Assembly: GCA_021397835.1 (NCBI GenBank)
Contig: JAJFZO010000087.1
Coordinates: 2,418,001 to 2,482,000, forward strand
Direction of reading: 5' to 3'
Source: Moringa oleifera
Lineage: Eukaryota; Streptophyta; Magnoliopsida; Brassicales; Moringaceae
DNA: 64,000 nt
Shown: piece after piece, positions 33,706-44,400 of the stretch
Position numbering within the stretch: the stretch's first letter is position 1
How the letters are laid out: each line of letters starts with the position of its first letter
Position numbers and translations under genes: made by a program
The notes under the pieces: generated by a model
The model's input: only the letters and a program-made list of their open reading frames with translations
The model's database searches: none
What the model was told of the DNA's origin: nothing

Positions 33706-35001
33706 TCAGCTAGTGCCTGCTGTGACCACACCTTGTTTGCTTTCCTCTGCTTGCTTGATGGTCTTTGTTGTTTCTCTGGTATCCTGGGCAAAACAACATT
33801 CAGAAACAATCTAATGACAATGTAAGGCAGTCTATCCCACTCCAAAATTCAGCTTTGAATCACTAGGGAGATTTCTCCTTCACTGAGAAAGCAACTAAAG
33901 AAAGTTGGAGTGAGAAGCATAAGACAGAGGATCAAAGATGACCCAGATTTCCAAAGAAGATCTCAAGCTCTTTCTTTCAATTAAACACAACCATTCAATG
34001 GCGAAGTAGAAGGAATAAGCGATTTGAACATTTAGAAAATGTTTGCTTCAACTCCACAATCAAAAGAAGAAAGAGATGACCATTACCAAAAAAAAATTCA
34101 GAAACTCATCCTTTAAGTAGTAAAACAGAATGCCCAATAGGACATATAATCAGAAAATCATATATGCAGAATTAGCTTCAAAATTCTTCAGTAGAAAGTT
34201 AAAAAGGAAAAAGAAATCTGAAACATGGGATATATCCAAAGCAAATCGTAACTCGATAGCAAAGATAATTAAACAGTTTCTAACTACTGTTGCAATTACT
34301 TTTAAACATCACAAGCTGAAAAGCTTAAACTATGAGCAGTAATACCCATATCCCTTGGGTCCCTAGGACAGCAACGGAAGAGTAACATGCTTTGAGAGGA
34401 AGAGAAGAAGTAGACTAACTGTGCGTTGCAGAGGGAGAGTCTCAAGGTTGAGGGAGCGCACGGACAGCTTGGCAATCTCTGAAACGGCGGCGTCTCGAGC
34501 ACTGGGGCTATCACTGACTAGACACTCATAAGCAGCCTCAAAAGCTTCTCGCCAAAATCGAGGCAACCTCACTGTGCGGCTTTGCGCGTAAACATCCCAC
34601 ATCCGCCGCACCATCTTCTCTCTCTCTTCTACCTCCTAAACCAAAGGTCGTCAAAAACAAAAAAAAAAAAATTCAAATTAACCACCGGAGATATAACCAG
34701 TAAAGATCATGGGAACAGAGAGAAAGAGACAGATAGGTACAAGTATGTCGAGATCATCGTCGATATGTAAGTCAGCTTCGTTGGAGAATGAGGTGAGATC
34801 ACCGGACGACCATTTGAGAGAGACAGAGCCAGTGAACATTGACCAGAACGCTAAGAGGAGAATTGCAGCTAAGACCCAGAACTTGTACCCGTTCTTGCCA
34901 TTGAACAGACCGGCTACTGAGCTGTCTTTCTTCAACGAAGTTGCTGTTATGGTCGGCGGCGATATCGATATTGCTGCTTCCTGTGGTTCACCGTCCTTCA
35001 T
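33706..35001 (-). CDS. DUF1195 family single-pass membrane protein
   Basis: Exons in coding order: 35001-34741, 34635-34420, 33783-33706, all in phase 0; 184 residues. An N-terminal Ser/Thr-rich tail (to about residue 40) is followed by one hydrophobic segment (FWVLAAILLLAFWSMFTGSV, about 42-61) and an acidic stretch (DDDLDIL). A charged region follows (EVEEREKMVRRMWDVYAQS, then RLPRFWREAFEAAYECL), and a hydrophilic tail ends GVVTAGTS. The layout and WDVY/LPRFW core match the plant DUF1195 family, of unknown function. The short last exon lies 636 bp away, after an intron bounded by ACA|GTTAGT and CCCAG|GAT; without it the frame would run into a hydrophobic tail of 18 residues to a stop at 34363. 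I prefer the spliced form because the length fits the family and phase is kept. Confidence 0.82.
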
Positions 35002-37249
35002 TCTGTTCAATGTGAGAGAAGAGCAGTACTAGGTTTGGGATCCGAGTGAGCGAAGAAGCAGCGATGGTGAGGTCGGTGAAGTGTCGGCATCTGTGGTTAC
35101 TGCCGAGTAAGTCCATGCTTTAAGGGGGGACCAGGAGGGCCAGCTGCCACGTCACCCACCTTCACACAGCAACTACGACGACTTTGTGGGTCCCACGACC
35201 AGAGTCTAGGCATACATCCACGGCTTATGTCGGTTACCGCTTTTGTCAAATCAGTCTAATTATATACAATCATCTTCAATTTCTTATATGTACTTATTGG
35301 CTCCAACAAATTGATAAATTCAGGTAAGAAATATATTGGCATAGATCATTTAAAATTTTTATTTTTATTTTTAATATAAATTTAAATTTTAAAACATTTC
35401 TAAAACAATTTATATTATTAGAATTTAACATTTTCATAAAAATAAATTAAAAATAATAAATTATTTAAATATAAAATATATTTGAATAATTTATTAAACA
35501 TTTTAATACAAAATTATTAAAAATTTATCATAATCATTTTAAATAAAAGTTTACTTTTAATGGAAGAAACATAAATAAATCATTTTTATTTTATTATTCA
35601 TTATATTTTAAATAAATTTCCATTTATTTAAATATAAAAATATAAACTTTACTAATATTAAATACAAGCAGAACAAAAAAAAAAACTCTTACCTTCTCTC
35701 AACTCAATAAATCAATTAAATTGTTTCAATATCAACCAAATTATTTTAATTAATGTATTATGTCAAGAATCCAAATATCTAATTAATAAATTTATTTATT
35801 AAATTAAAAAATAAAAATCAGTTTAAACCCTAAATTTTACTATCCCTTCAACAAATCTCTAATTTTAAATATATTTTTAAAACTCACTCATTTACTAATA
35901 GTGTTAAAATTAAATATTGATAAATATTATTAATAAAATTTTAATTATTAAAATATTTTAAAAATTAGATAAATTCTATACCCCACATAAATCTTATTTT
36001 TTAAGTTAACAAACTAATTTTTAATAACTTAAATCTTCAAACCAAATTTTTTCCTATAATCATCAAACTAAAAATATTTAATTTAAAATTTTCAAAATTT
36101 TCCACAAAATTCATTTTAAAACAAATTTAATTATAAAAAAATAAAACTCACAAATTTTAAATCACATTTACTCTTAAATTAAATTATATTTACCTTTTTT
36201 AACGTACTCTGTGACCTTGGCGAATCAGTAGTTTGAAAGGAAAGGAAATCATTTTCCATAATTTATCAATGTCAATATAACAAATTATTTATTTATTCTC
36301 AAAAGAACCCACCAAAAAAAAAATCTGCACCAGATCTCAATCACAATTTCCGCAGAAACCTGAATTATGTAGTAATATATCCCATTTATTAAAAAGGGGA
36401 TTAGTACAGATGGGCTATAAAGTTGATGATTACATATTGTAAATAAAGGCATAAGGAGTGCCAGCAAATGGTTTCTGCTCCCAAAAATAGGCCATTTGAA
36501 GGGAAGATGAAGTGTAGAACATCGCCTGACCACTCTCTCATAGTTAACACTGTTAGCAGTTTCCAGAAAAGAACACAGAGGGAACAAAGGGTACAAACAG
36601 AAAGAGGCAGGCATGTGCCTTCTAGGCCTTTTTCTACTTTTAAGGAACAAAGAAAACAATTCCTGACAGCTAAAAGACTGACATAATTGAAAATCAAAAG
36701 ATGATCAAGGTTTACCAATAATATAACATAAGATCATATTTTTAAGGCTTCTCCAATTGATCAAATAGGAAATCCGCAAGTGCATGGTACTTGCATGTAT
36801 TAAGTAAAACCTTTCACCAACCAAGAAAACTTTCACAAGATGGTTGAAGTTAATAACCAAGAAAACATCAGTAACCCAAAGTTAATGACCAGCAAAACAT
36901 TTTCTAACCAATGGGCAATTTACACTCAGAGAAACAATTTGATTATTATCAGTAAAAATAAAATAAAATTCTAGATGTTTAATACGGCAATGTAAAAAGA
37001 CAGTGCTAGAAAGATGAATTGCAAGTTCATACAATGACATGGCTAATCAACTAATCCAACCAAAATAACACGGAAGATGGCATAAATGAAATCTAACCAC
37101 TCAATTGAAGCATTTTGTTTAGCATATCTCATTCCCAAATCCTCAACTATATATATATATATATGGGACATTATGTGGATTCAACATAATTAACAAAGAA
37201 GCAATCTGCTTGCTCCTAGTAGCTGGAAACAAAAGGGATGCATAAAGAT
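35002..37249. other. Intergenic, AT-rich then transcribed-looking
   Basis: It starts with the DUF1195 promoter, then a block of very high A/T at 35.32-36.19 kb. The part from about 36.2 to 37.25 kb has more mixed composition and lies downstream of the snoRNA cluster on the same strand, so it could be the 3' part of that transcript. An AATAAA lies on the minus strand near 36.29 kb. A (TA)n run sits at 37149-37165. Minus-strand frames at 36.28-36.72 kb do not look like real proteins. Confidence 0.45.
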
Positions 37250-37328
37250 CTTAGCTCAGAAGATGCATTCTCTTATCATATGAAATGTCATATGTCCAGA
37301 CATATTTTAGCAACTTCATCATTGCAAA
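37250..37328 (-). ncRNA. Candidate box C/D snoRNA, orphan
   Basis: On the minus strand a perfect C box ATGATGA (complement of 37316-37322) is followed 57 bases later by a D box CTGA (complement of 37256-37259). Internal C'/D'-like elements (ATGATAA, TCTGG) lie between. The terminal stem is weak (TTTGC with GCTAA, one mismatch). The 14 bases before the D box would target AAGAUGCAUUCUCU, which I cannot place in rRNA. It is supported mainly by its boxes and its position in the cluster. Confidence 0.4.
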
Positions 37329-37514
37329 AAAAGAGATAAACAAATCTTTCAAGTTTAAATGAATCAAATATAGTAGCCAAGATACCAATTTAATATGTTA
37401 TGAACAAGAGAATCAAGAGACTTAAATACAGAAAGGACCAATCTTTCTGTCTAAAATGTTAAACTAACATGAAAATTGTAAGATTATTAATATATGACAG
37501 ATAAACATGAGAAT

Positions 37515-37610
37515 GACTACAGACTCAGAGAAATTCCAAAATGGAACATTGCAGACAATCAACATGGCATCAGTTCAGACCGCCCGTCTGCTATTTTCTC
37601 ATCATAGTAT
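37515..37610 (-). ncRNA. Box C/D snoRNA, U43-like (18S rRNA guide)
   Basis: On the minus strand a perfect C box ATGATGA (complement of 37599-37605) is followed by an internal guide ending GACGGGCGGT (complement of 37579-37588), immediately before a D' box CTGA (37575-37578). A D box CTGA lies at 37525-37528. The 10-base guide is complementary to ACCGCCCGTC, the conserved stretch near the 3' end of 18S rRNA. In animals U43 carries the same guide next to its D' box and directs 2'-O-methylation of a cytosine there; the +5 rule predicts the C in ACCGC here. The terminal stem can form as ACTA/TAGT with a bulge. The boundaries are approximate. Confidence 0.78.
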
Positions 37611-37805
37611 GATATTGTATTTGGCGTGAGACAAACAACAAACAAGTAAAGATACAGGAACTTGAAAAAAAAAACAAGTCAAGAAAATTGCAATTGAACT
37701 TCTTAGTTTCCGATGACAACAGAAATGCAAGTCAATGACAATCAAAACACAAGCAGGAACCACAAAAAACTGAAAAAAGAAAACATAAATTAAATCGAGA
37801 GGGAA

Positions 37806-37882
37806 GGCATCAGAAAATAAGCAGAGTAGTAATCCACATCAAACTTCAGTGTGTAGGATAAGAGTTTTCACATCACTTGCCA
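37806..37882 (-). ncRNA. Box C/D snoRNA, double guide for 25S rRNA, copy A
   Basis: On the minus strand the order is stem GGCA, C box GTGATGT (one change from consensus), a guide with core CTTATCCTACAC, D' box CTGA, C' box TGATGT, a second guide ATTACTACTCTGCTTATT, D box CTGA and closing stem TGCC. The D' guide pairs with GTGTAGGATAAG of 25S rRNA (12 bases). The D guide pairs with AATAAGCGGAG near the 5' end of 25S rRNA, with one G-U pair. The +5 rule places both predicted 2'-O-methyl sites on uridines. It is paralogous to the copy at 38153-38230. Confidence 0.82.
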
Positions 37883-37989
37883 TCCCTTCCAAGCTTTCTG
37901 ATTGAACATGTTAAATGAATTATGACTATACTAACACCCAAAGGTAAATGCAGACCAAACCAGAGATAACAGAACCAAGAAACAAAATA

Positions 37990-38142
37990 GCACAAACAAA
38001 ACACAAGCCTAAAGCACCAACCAAAATACCCAATGAAAAAAAAGTTCCAAAAAATCTAAAACGAAATCGCACAAACAAATCACAAGCCTTAAGGACCAAG
38101 CAAAATACCCAGTGAAAGGAAAGTTTCAAAAAAATCTAAAAC
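37990..38142. repeat. Tandem duplication of about 79 bp between snoRNA copies
   Basis: Two adjacent units (37990-38068 and 38069-38142) both start GCACAAACAAA, share ACACAAGCC-, CAAAATACCCA- and AAAAATCTAAAAC-like segments, and differ at scattered positions. They lie between the two paralogous snoRNAs, which suggests that this spacer also arose by local duplication. Confidence 0.8.
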
Positions 38143-38152
38143 AAGAGGGCAT

Positions 38153-38230
38153 GGCATCAGATAATAAGCGGAGTTACAGTCAACACTGCTCATCTGAGTG
38201 TAGGATAAGATAATTCTCATCACTTGCCAA
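38153..38230 (-). ncRNA. Box C/D snoRNA, double guide for 25S rRNA, copy B
   Basis: On the minus strand the order is stem TGGCA, a perfect C box GTGATGA (complement of 38217-38223), a guide ending CTTATCCTACACT, D' box CAGA, a second guide GTAACTCCGCTTATTAT, D box CTGA and closing stem TGCC(A). The first guide pairs with GTGTAGGATAAG of 25S rRNA. The second pairs with AATAAGCGGAG within CAATAAGCGGAGGA near the 25S 5' end, 11 Watson-Crick pairs. This copy keeps the better C box and the better D guide, so it is probably the more functional of the two. It is the snoRNA nearest the promoter. Confidence 0.85.
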
Positions 38231-38698
38231 AATATAATTTGATTAAGCGAATGTTAAATCTTTGTGGCATAAATAACAGAAACCTACAATCACAGTGGAA
38301 ATTACCAAGAGAAAAAAGAAAGATCGTAATAAGCAAAAGAAAAAGAGAGTATCGGTAAGTTCATTTGACACCAAAGCAAGAGAGATCTGCAATGGGTTGG
38401 TAAGACAACCTTTCACTATCTGCATCCATTATAACTCCTATAGCATTGTTTTTTTAGCTAAATCAGGAGTGGGTAAATAGATGCAAGCTTCACATGTTCA
38501 TCTATAATGACAACACATAAACACGATTTTCTCGAAGAAACAGATTATCCAATCAACTTTCTAATTGATTTCAACAACCTACTGAGAAGAAACGCAACAG
38601 GCAGCAGCAATATTGAAGAAATAAGCTAACAAAGAAAGAGCCAACCAGAGAACTTCAGGAGGCGTAAAGAGCAGAGCTGCAGAAATGGGGTTCTAGTG

Positions 38699-38869
38699 CT
38701 TAAATATAGGGTTTTCGTGTTAGGGTTTTGGCCTTACCTAGCCAGCAACAGAGATCCCTCCCCTTAAGAAAAGATAAAACGGGCCTAGCGCCGAGAGCCG
38801 AGGGCCGTGGGGCAAAAAAAACTGGATCCTTTTTCTCTGCATTCAGCTCATTTTTTAGTCCTAAGCCCA
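38699..38869 (-). promoter_or_regulatory. Telo-box / site II / TATA promoter of the snoRNA cluster
   Basis: Read on the minus strand, TGGGCT (site II, complement of 38864-38869) comes first, then AAAACCCTAA (telo box, complement of 38720-38729), then a second AAAACCCTA, then CCTATATTTAAG (TATA region, complement of 38699-38710). Telo box plus site II is the usual promoter signature of plant ribosomal-protein and snoRNA genes. The first snoRNA lies about 470 bp downstream. The DUF620 gene on the same strand lies upstream of the promoter, so this promoter cannot drive it. Confidence 0.75.
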
Positions 38870-39225
38870 TCTAAGAAGTTGCGGCAGAGGGCCTACTATC
38901 TCTATGAGAGCTTCATAGATTCGCTCCATGGATTCCTTAAGAAATAATCCCGAGGTTCGATAGCATCTTTCTAAAGAATATTGAATCCCTCGTTAATTTC
39001 ACAAAAGAAAACAGTTTTTGAAAAGAAAACGAAACACAATTCCATTTGGGTTCCAAATTTCATAATTACCCTCAATCTCTCGAAAAAGAAAAAAAGAACT
39101 CCAATTCACTACATATATATGTACACTGTCCTTTCATTTTCTATTGGTAAAACCTCGAAAAGAAAAGGGAAAAAAAAAATTCTCTAGTGTTTCCTTGCGG
39201 GCTCTCCTGAACGATGTCGTTTTGT

Positions 39226-40827
39226 TCAGTTGAGATCAGCAGGAGGAAGAAAGCAATCCATGGACAACCCACAGATATTGAAACCAACCTCTTCGATCCT
39301 CCACGTCTCCTCCACCTTCCTCTTGTGATTGATGGCCCCTCCGTACCGATACAGCGTCGTAGTGGTCTTCCCACTGTGAGCTATATTAATGGTGTCCACG
39401 TACGTGTAATCCTCAATCATCGACTCTATCGTCGTCTCCCAGAATACATTGTCGCTTTCTTTACAAGACTTCATTCTGATCAGTTTTGTGTCCTCGAACT
39501 TCACGAGCAATCCGGTGCGTTGGCTGAAGTATCCCCAGATGGTATGGTGGATGATCTCTGTGTGTGGCGAGCACTGCGCTTTTAAGGTTTCTGCGGCCGT
39601 CTCAACCTTGAGGACGAAACAGGCTTCGTTATTGATGGTCTTTTCTCCGATGCACAGAGCGTCTAAGAACAAGCTTGCCGTACACCTTGGATCCAAACCC
39701 TAAAGAGGATGATAAAATGCAATGCAGTTAAAATCATTCAGTGGCTTAAGTTAATAATGCAACTGCACGAACTCATTTGAACCCTGGATTTTCATGCGAA
39801 ACTAGATTAATTAAAAGACTTTTATGAAGAGGTTGATATATTCATATCGAAAATTGGGGCATTTCGAAGCAAGTCAAACAATCAATTAAGAATCCTAATT
39901 ATGATCTAATTATCATTGTCAATTTCAGCTGATCGTGAAATGGCAAATCAATCGAGAGAGCAACTTTGTGTTTTTCTCGGTTATGCTTGATCAACGAGAA
40001 AATTAGACCTGAGAAAATAATCAAGAAGCAGTAGATTAATACCTGGAAGAATCGGCGAAGGGGGCGAGGAGGGACTCCGTTAGCATGAGAGTGCTGAGAA
40101 GACGACTGGTTCCATGCAATCTTGCCATCGCTACCGGCACTGATCTTGAAACCAGAAACAACCAGTTCAAGGTACCAGAGATTAGGGTTCTTTTGCCAGA
40201 GAACAAACCCACCAACCTCATTGCCCTTCGCACGCACGCTCTCATCATCTCCACGGTGCATATCCGATCCCTGCATCTTCACCTGACCCACCGCATACAT
40301 GCTGTTCACCGAGTTTAACACCGCCGGTCCTCCCGTCGCAGCCACATATTGTTGCACTATGTATTTCGCCGTCGAAGCCTCCTGTTAGACATACAACATC
40401 GTAATTTCTTAATGTATATCAATTAAGACAAGAAAACGAGAATTTAGTTTTCACATTATATATCATGTTTGAATCGAAACCATTAATTATAGAAAAACTT
40501 CGGACGTGATTTATACGATTAACGAAAGTGACATGTACATACGATTGAAGAGTCGTTTACGGGACGGGTGATAGGACAATCCATTTGAACCTGAAAAGGG
40601 ATGAGAGGACCTCCGACGATCTTAAGCAAGGCCAAGAACTCATCATTGGATTTTGATTGGAGATGCGTAGATTTATCGGCGGATTGAGCTTTCATCAAAG
40701 CATGCATGTTTTGCCAACGAAGAGTGGCATTGCTTCCCATTTTGTTGAACATCTCCTCCGGGATAGGCACCTCGAGGACGGTATCCAGCCCGTCTTCCTT
40801 ATCAAAATTAGGACACAGCTTCCTCAT
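39226..40827 (-). CDS. DUF620 family protein
   Basis: Exons in coding order: 40827-40543, 40381-40043, 39699-39226; 365 residues, all junctions in phase 0. The start MRKLCPNFDKEDGLDTVLEVPIPEEMF is the typical DUF620 N-terminus. The second exon begins EASTAKYIVQQYVAATGG and contains GFVLWQKNPNLWYLELVVSG. The third starts GLDPRCTASLFLDALCIGE and ends DCFLPPADLN. No signal peptide or membrane segment is seen. DUF620 proteins are plant-specific and structurally resemble outer-membrane lipoprotein carrier folds, but their function is not established. An out-of-frame open stretch above the start (40.81-41.02 kb) is probably 5' UTR. Confidence 0.9.
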
Positions 40828-41579
40828 GGATATCGATCGACGAACAGCACAACGAAACCTGGAGAGCTTGACGAAGAATTAAGTGGAAGAGGGAAGGAAA
40901 TCGAAGGGGAAGCCTTCCTCTATCCCGGGGTTGGAATTTGATCGAAGAGGATGACGTTCTTTGGGTTGAAATGGTGGAAAATGACGAGGAAATAAGGGGA
41001 GTTTTGGTTTCGGTTTGGTCCAAGGTGTCCTTGCGCGGAGATGCCGTGCCTGCACGAATGTAGGGTCTCTGATTTTTATTTAGGACTAAAGTAGTCTGTG
41101 AAATGGCAATAATTAGGGTTTGATAAATAAGTTATCCTGCAGTAAGTTTATAGGCATGCATGGATATAAGCAAGGCCACATTAATAAAGAAAAAATGTTA
41201 ACTTTAATTAATCTTGTACTTATTATCATATCGGTTTTCTTGTGATTTATTTTCACTAAGTACAAGATTTAATTATTTAATTATTTTAATAGTTTGAGTT
41301 AAGAACTAAATTGAAACTTTATATATGCATAGTTGAAAATTTTGGAATGAGGAGGTTTAGGTTGAAATCCAGATAAAATTCAATGTTTTTTTTTTTCATG
41401 TACATTAAGAAAATAAGTAATAAATCAAATTAATTATTTTATTATTTTAAATAAATAAATTTAATATTATAAATATTATTTATTAATAATTATTATATAA
41501 TATTATTAAAATATATTTTTAATACTAATTTGGTGTATATGAGTTAGGGATAAAAAAATTATCAAAGTAATATTAAATT

Positions 41580-44400
41580 TATTTTTTTATGAATGCGTTT
41601 TTGTATTAATATCAGAAACTGTTGTGATTACATATAGTATGGGGTTAGAGATTGGACCCAAATAGAACTTGTCCCCAAGTCCGATGGTCACCCTACTTAC
41701 CCTGTGGGCTAACTCATTTAATTGCCTGCAGAGGGATATTTTGAAGAAACAGAGAATTCACATTGAGTTGTTAATGCGTTGATATCCATACAGATACTTT
41801 TCCATTCACACATTGTATGGATTTCTCATTGAATTTCCTGTATTGCTTGGAAATAGTCCATTGCTTTCCACACAGACTTGCAATTAATGAAACCTTAAAT
41901 GTCAACTGGAAGCCATGCTTGATAGCCAATAATTCGTAATGAAAGATGGAAGTTGACTCGCTGTATACTCGACACAACATTGACAAGAACTAGTCCCGTA
42001 GCATCCCTAATCACCATGCCGAGATAAACTTGTCGTTGCCTCTCATGAAAAGAAGCATCAGTGTTGAGTTTAACCCTGTTGCCATGGGGAGGACGCCATT
42101 ATTCCTATCTAGTCATTGCCATCTTGGGGGAAGATCGTACTTCCAAATCCTTCACTTCATTATACTTCCTTTGAGCCTCCTTCGCCACTATTTCTAGAAG
42201 TCGACAGCAATATTTATGCAGCACTAGATTCCTGTTAAACAACTTGTCTCTGCAGCAAGTAAAGGAGAATTTTCAATATGTCCAGCTGCTTTATGTGACT
42301 AATCATCTACTCTTAGAGAGTGTCATCGCTTGGATGCACGCTTGATAGGTGAGACCCCAATCCTTGTTGTACAGCATCCCAAGCCTTCCTGCTGAACCTG
42401 CATGTGAAGAAAAGATGATGAATGGACTCCCGCTCAGTATCCCATAATTGGCAGCTATCTTCAACCCTAATCCCACGAAGGTCTAGCAAGGATGTAGCAA
42501 GCAATGCCCCACGTATCATATGCCACATGAAAACATGCACTGTTGAAGAGAGCTTGGCTGACCAGACGGTTCTCCACAAACTAGTTCTATGAGTAGGATT
42601 CGGAATATGCTTGTGTAACAGTTCAAGAGTTGCATAGTACGTACCCTAAGCGGATTTGGTAACGTCCATTTGAAGCCCCCATCCATATTAATTACCTTGT
42701 CTAGGGTAGGAATATGCTCAGAGGGATCGAAAGTATTGCCTCAACCTCATCTTGCCCAAGGATCTCCTGTAAACTAGCATGAATCCATTCCCTTGTCAAA
42801 GGGTTTATCAAGGTTGTAACCCTGATGGGATGTGGAGGAAGAGAAGTAAAGGGAGAAACTCTGAGTACTGGTCGATCTGTGATCCACTTATCCGTCCACA
42901 CATCAACTTGGGATCCATTATTTATTCTCTATCTGGATGCTTTAATGATCACTTCTATACCTTTTTGTAAGCTGTACCAGACGTACGAGCTTTGAGGCTT
43001 CCTAACCACAGTATATGGATGAGAGTAAGGGAAGTATTTGGCCTGAAGGACTTTGAATTACAGTGACTCATTGGAGTGAATTAAACCCCACTTGCCCAAC
43101 AAAGCCATTTAAGTTGAATGCCTCCAAGTCTCTGAATCTCGTTCCTCCGTCATGTTTGGAAAAGAAAAGTCTCTCCCACGAACACCACTGAATTTTCCTT
43201 GAAGAACCCTTGCTGTCCCATCAGAACCTAGCCACCAATCCTTACAGTTCATGAAGGAAGGATTTCGGGAGGAGAAAGTAGTTCATCACGTACGTAGTTA
43301 GGAATGGTCTGACCTACTGCCCAAATGAGGACACCTCTCCTTGCCTGGGATAGGAACTTTCCATCCCATGTTTCCAGCTTAGACTTGAACCTCCTGAATA
43401 TTCTGAAAAACTCGCACTTTCTAGATAGACCTAGGATCAATGGGATGCCTAGTTAAGTATGCCTTAAGAAGTTGTCTTTAACTCCTAGAATTGAAGTTAA
43501 TTACTAACCCCTGCTGTTGCTTTGTCACGTTAAGGCTGAAAAAGATACCAGAGTTATCCATGTTAACTTGTTGCCCTAATCCCATTTCATAAAGTCTCAA
43601 AATCTCCAGTAAGTTATGACATTCCTCTGCACGAGCACGGAAGAAAAAGATGCAATCATCGATGGTGCGAAAACTTTGGGCCATACAGCTACCAGTTCTT
43701 GGATCTTTTTTCTTCTTTCTGCTTGACCGAGTAAAGAAAATAAATCATAAGCCTTGGACATATCTAACTTCAAAGCAACCTTTGCACCTTAAGCTTCCTT
43801 GAATGCAGTGTCTCATATGCAACCAGAGCATTATCCTAAATTTATAGGTTCTTTATGAAGGCTGATTGGTGTGGGCTTATTGGCGAAAAGAAGAACCTCC
43901 TTTAGTCGATTGGAAAGCACCTTAGAGATCAGTTTGTGTATCACATTGCAAAGCCTGATTAGTCTGTAATATCTTAGTGAGTATGAATCCTCCATCTCCG
44001 GAATTAATTCAATTAATATTGATCTGGTTGATGGAACCCAATGAGGCTTCCCCATTTATTAGGAAATCATACACATACCTGATGGTAACAAAGCCAAATG
44101 TGCAGCAATACTTTCGGTAGCAAAAACAAATCATGCCATGCGGCCCTGGGCCATTTGATTTAGACCTCGTACCACATCTGCTTTCATGTATCGCTTGCAT
44201 AAGGCTGCCTGCTGAGAAGCCGTAAGCTTGCACTGGACACTATGACAACCTGCAAGACTTCCTTCGGGTTGAAAAACCTCGACAATTTTTGTCTCTGATG
44301 TCTTCCATGAACCCTAGTGATCCCATTTGTTCTTTTTCGATTGATGGCCATGAAGTAGAAATATCTGGTGTTTCTATCTCCTGGCTTTAGTCAGTTAACC
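41580..44400 (-). mobile_element. Decayed LINE (non-LTR) retrotransposon, pol region
   Basis: Read on the minus strand, broken frames show the LINE order. Reverse-transcriptase pieces come first (RLCNVIHKLISKVLSNRLKE near 43.95 kb, then DNALVAYETLHS, then FRTIDDCIFFFRARAEECHN near 43.65 kb). Next is a KFLSQARRGVLIWAVGQTIP segment near 43.3 kb, then a W-D-W type linker near 42.85 kb. A zinc-binding RVT segment follows (TVWSAKLSSTVHVFMWHMI ... CQLWDTERESIHHLFFTC near 42.45 kb), then RNase H (IFHYELLAIKHGFQL, 41.9 kb; NELAHRV-like end, 41.7 kb). Many stops and frameshifts make it inactive. A short T-run on the plus strand at 41581-41589 may be the remaining poly(A) tail. The 5' ORF1/endonuclease region is missing, the usual 5' truncation. 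Confidence 0.9.

Noticed and set aside
34363..34419. Hydrophobic tail as normal C-terminus of the DUF1195 protein
   Set aside because: A phase-compatible third exon at 33783-33706 gives the expected family length; the hydrophobic tail is intron read-through.
36285..36718. Minus-strand frames of 105-124 codons
   Set aside because: They overlap each other in different frames, are Leu/Phe/Cys-rich without domains, and lie in the region downstream of the snoRNA cluster.
38440..38510. Another C/D snoRNA between promoter and copy B (AGATGAA ... CTGA)
   Set aside because: The C-like box has two deviations from consensus, no terminal stem forms, and the guide matches no known rRNA stretch.
39214..39703. 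Plus-strand frames opposite the DUF620 last exon
   Set aside because: Shadows of a real coding exon; the minus frame carries the conserved DUF620 sequence.
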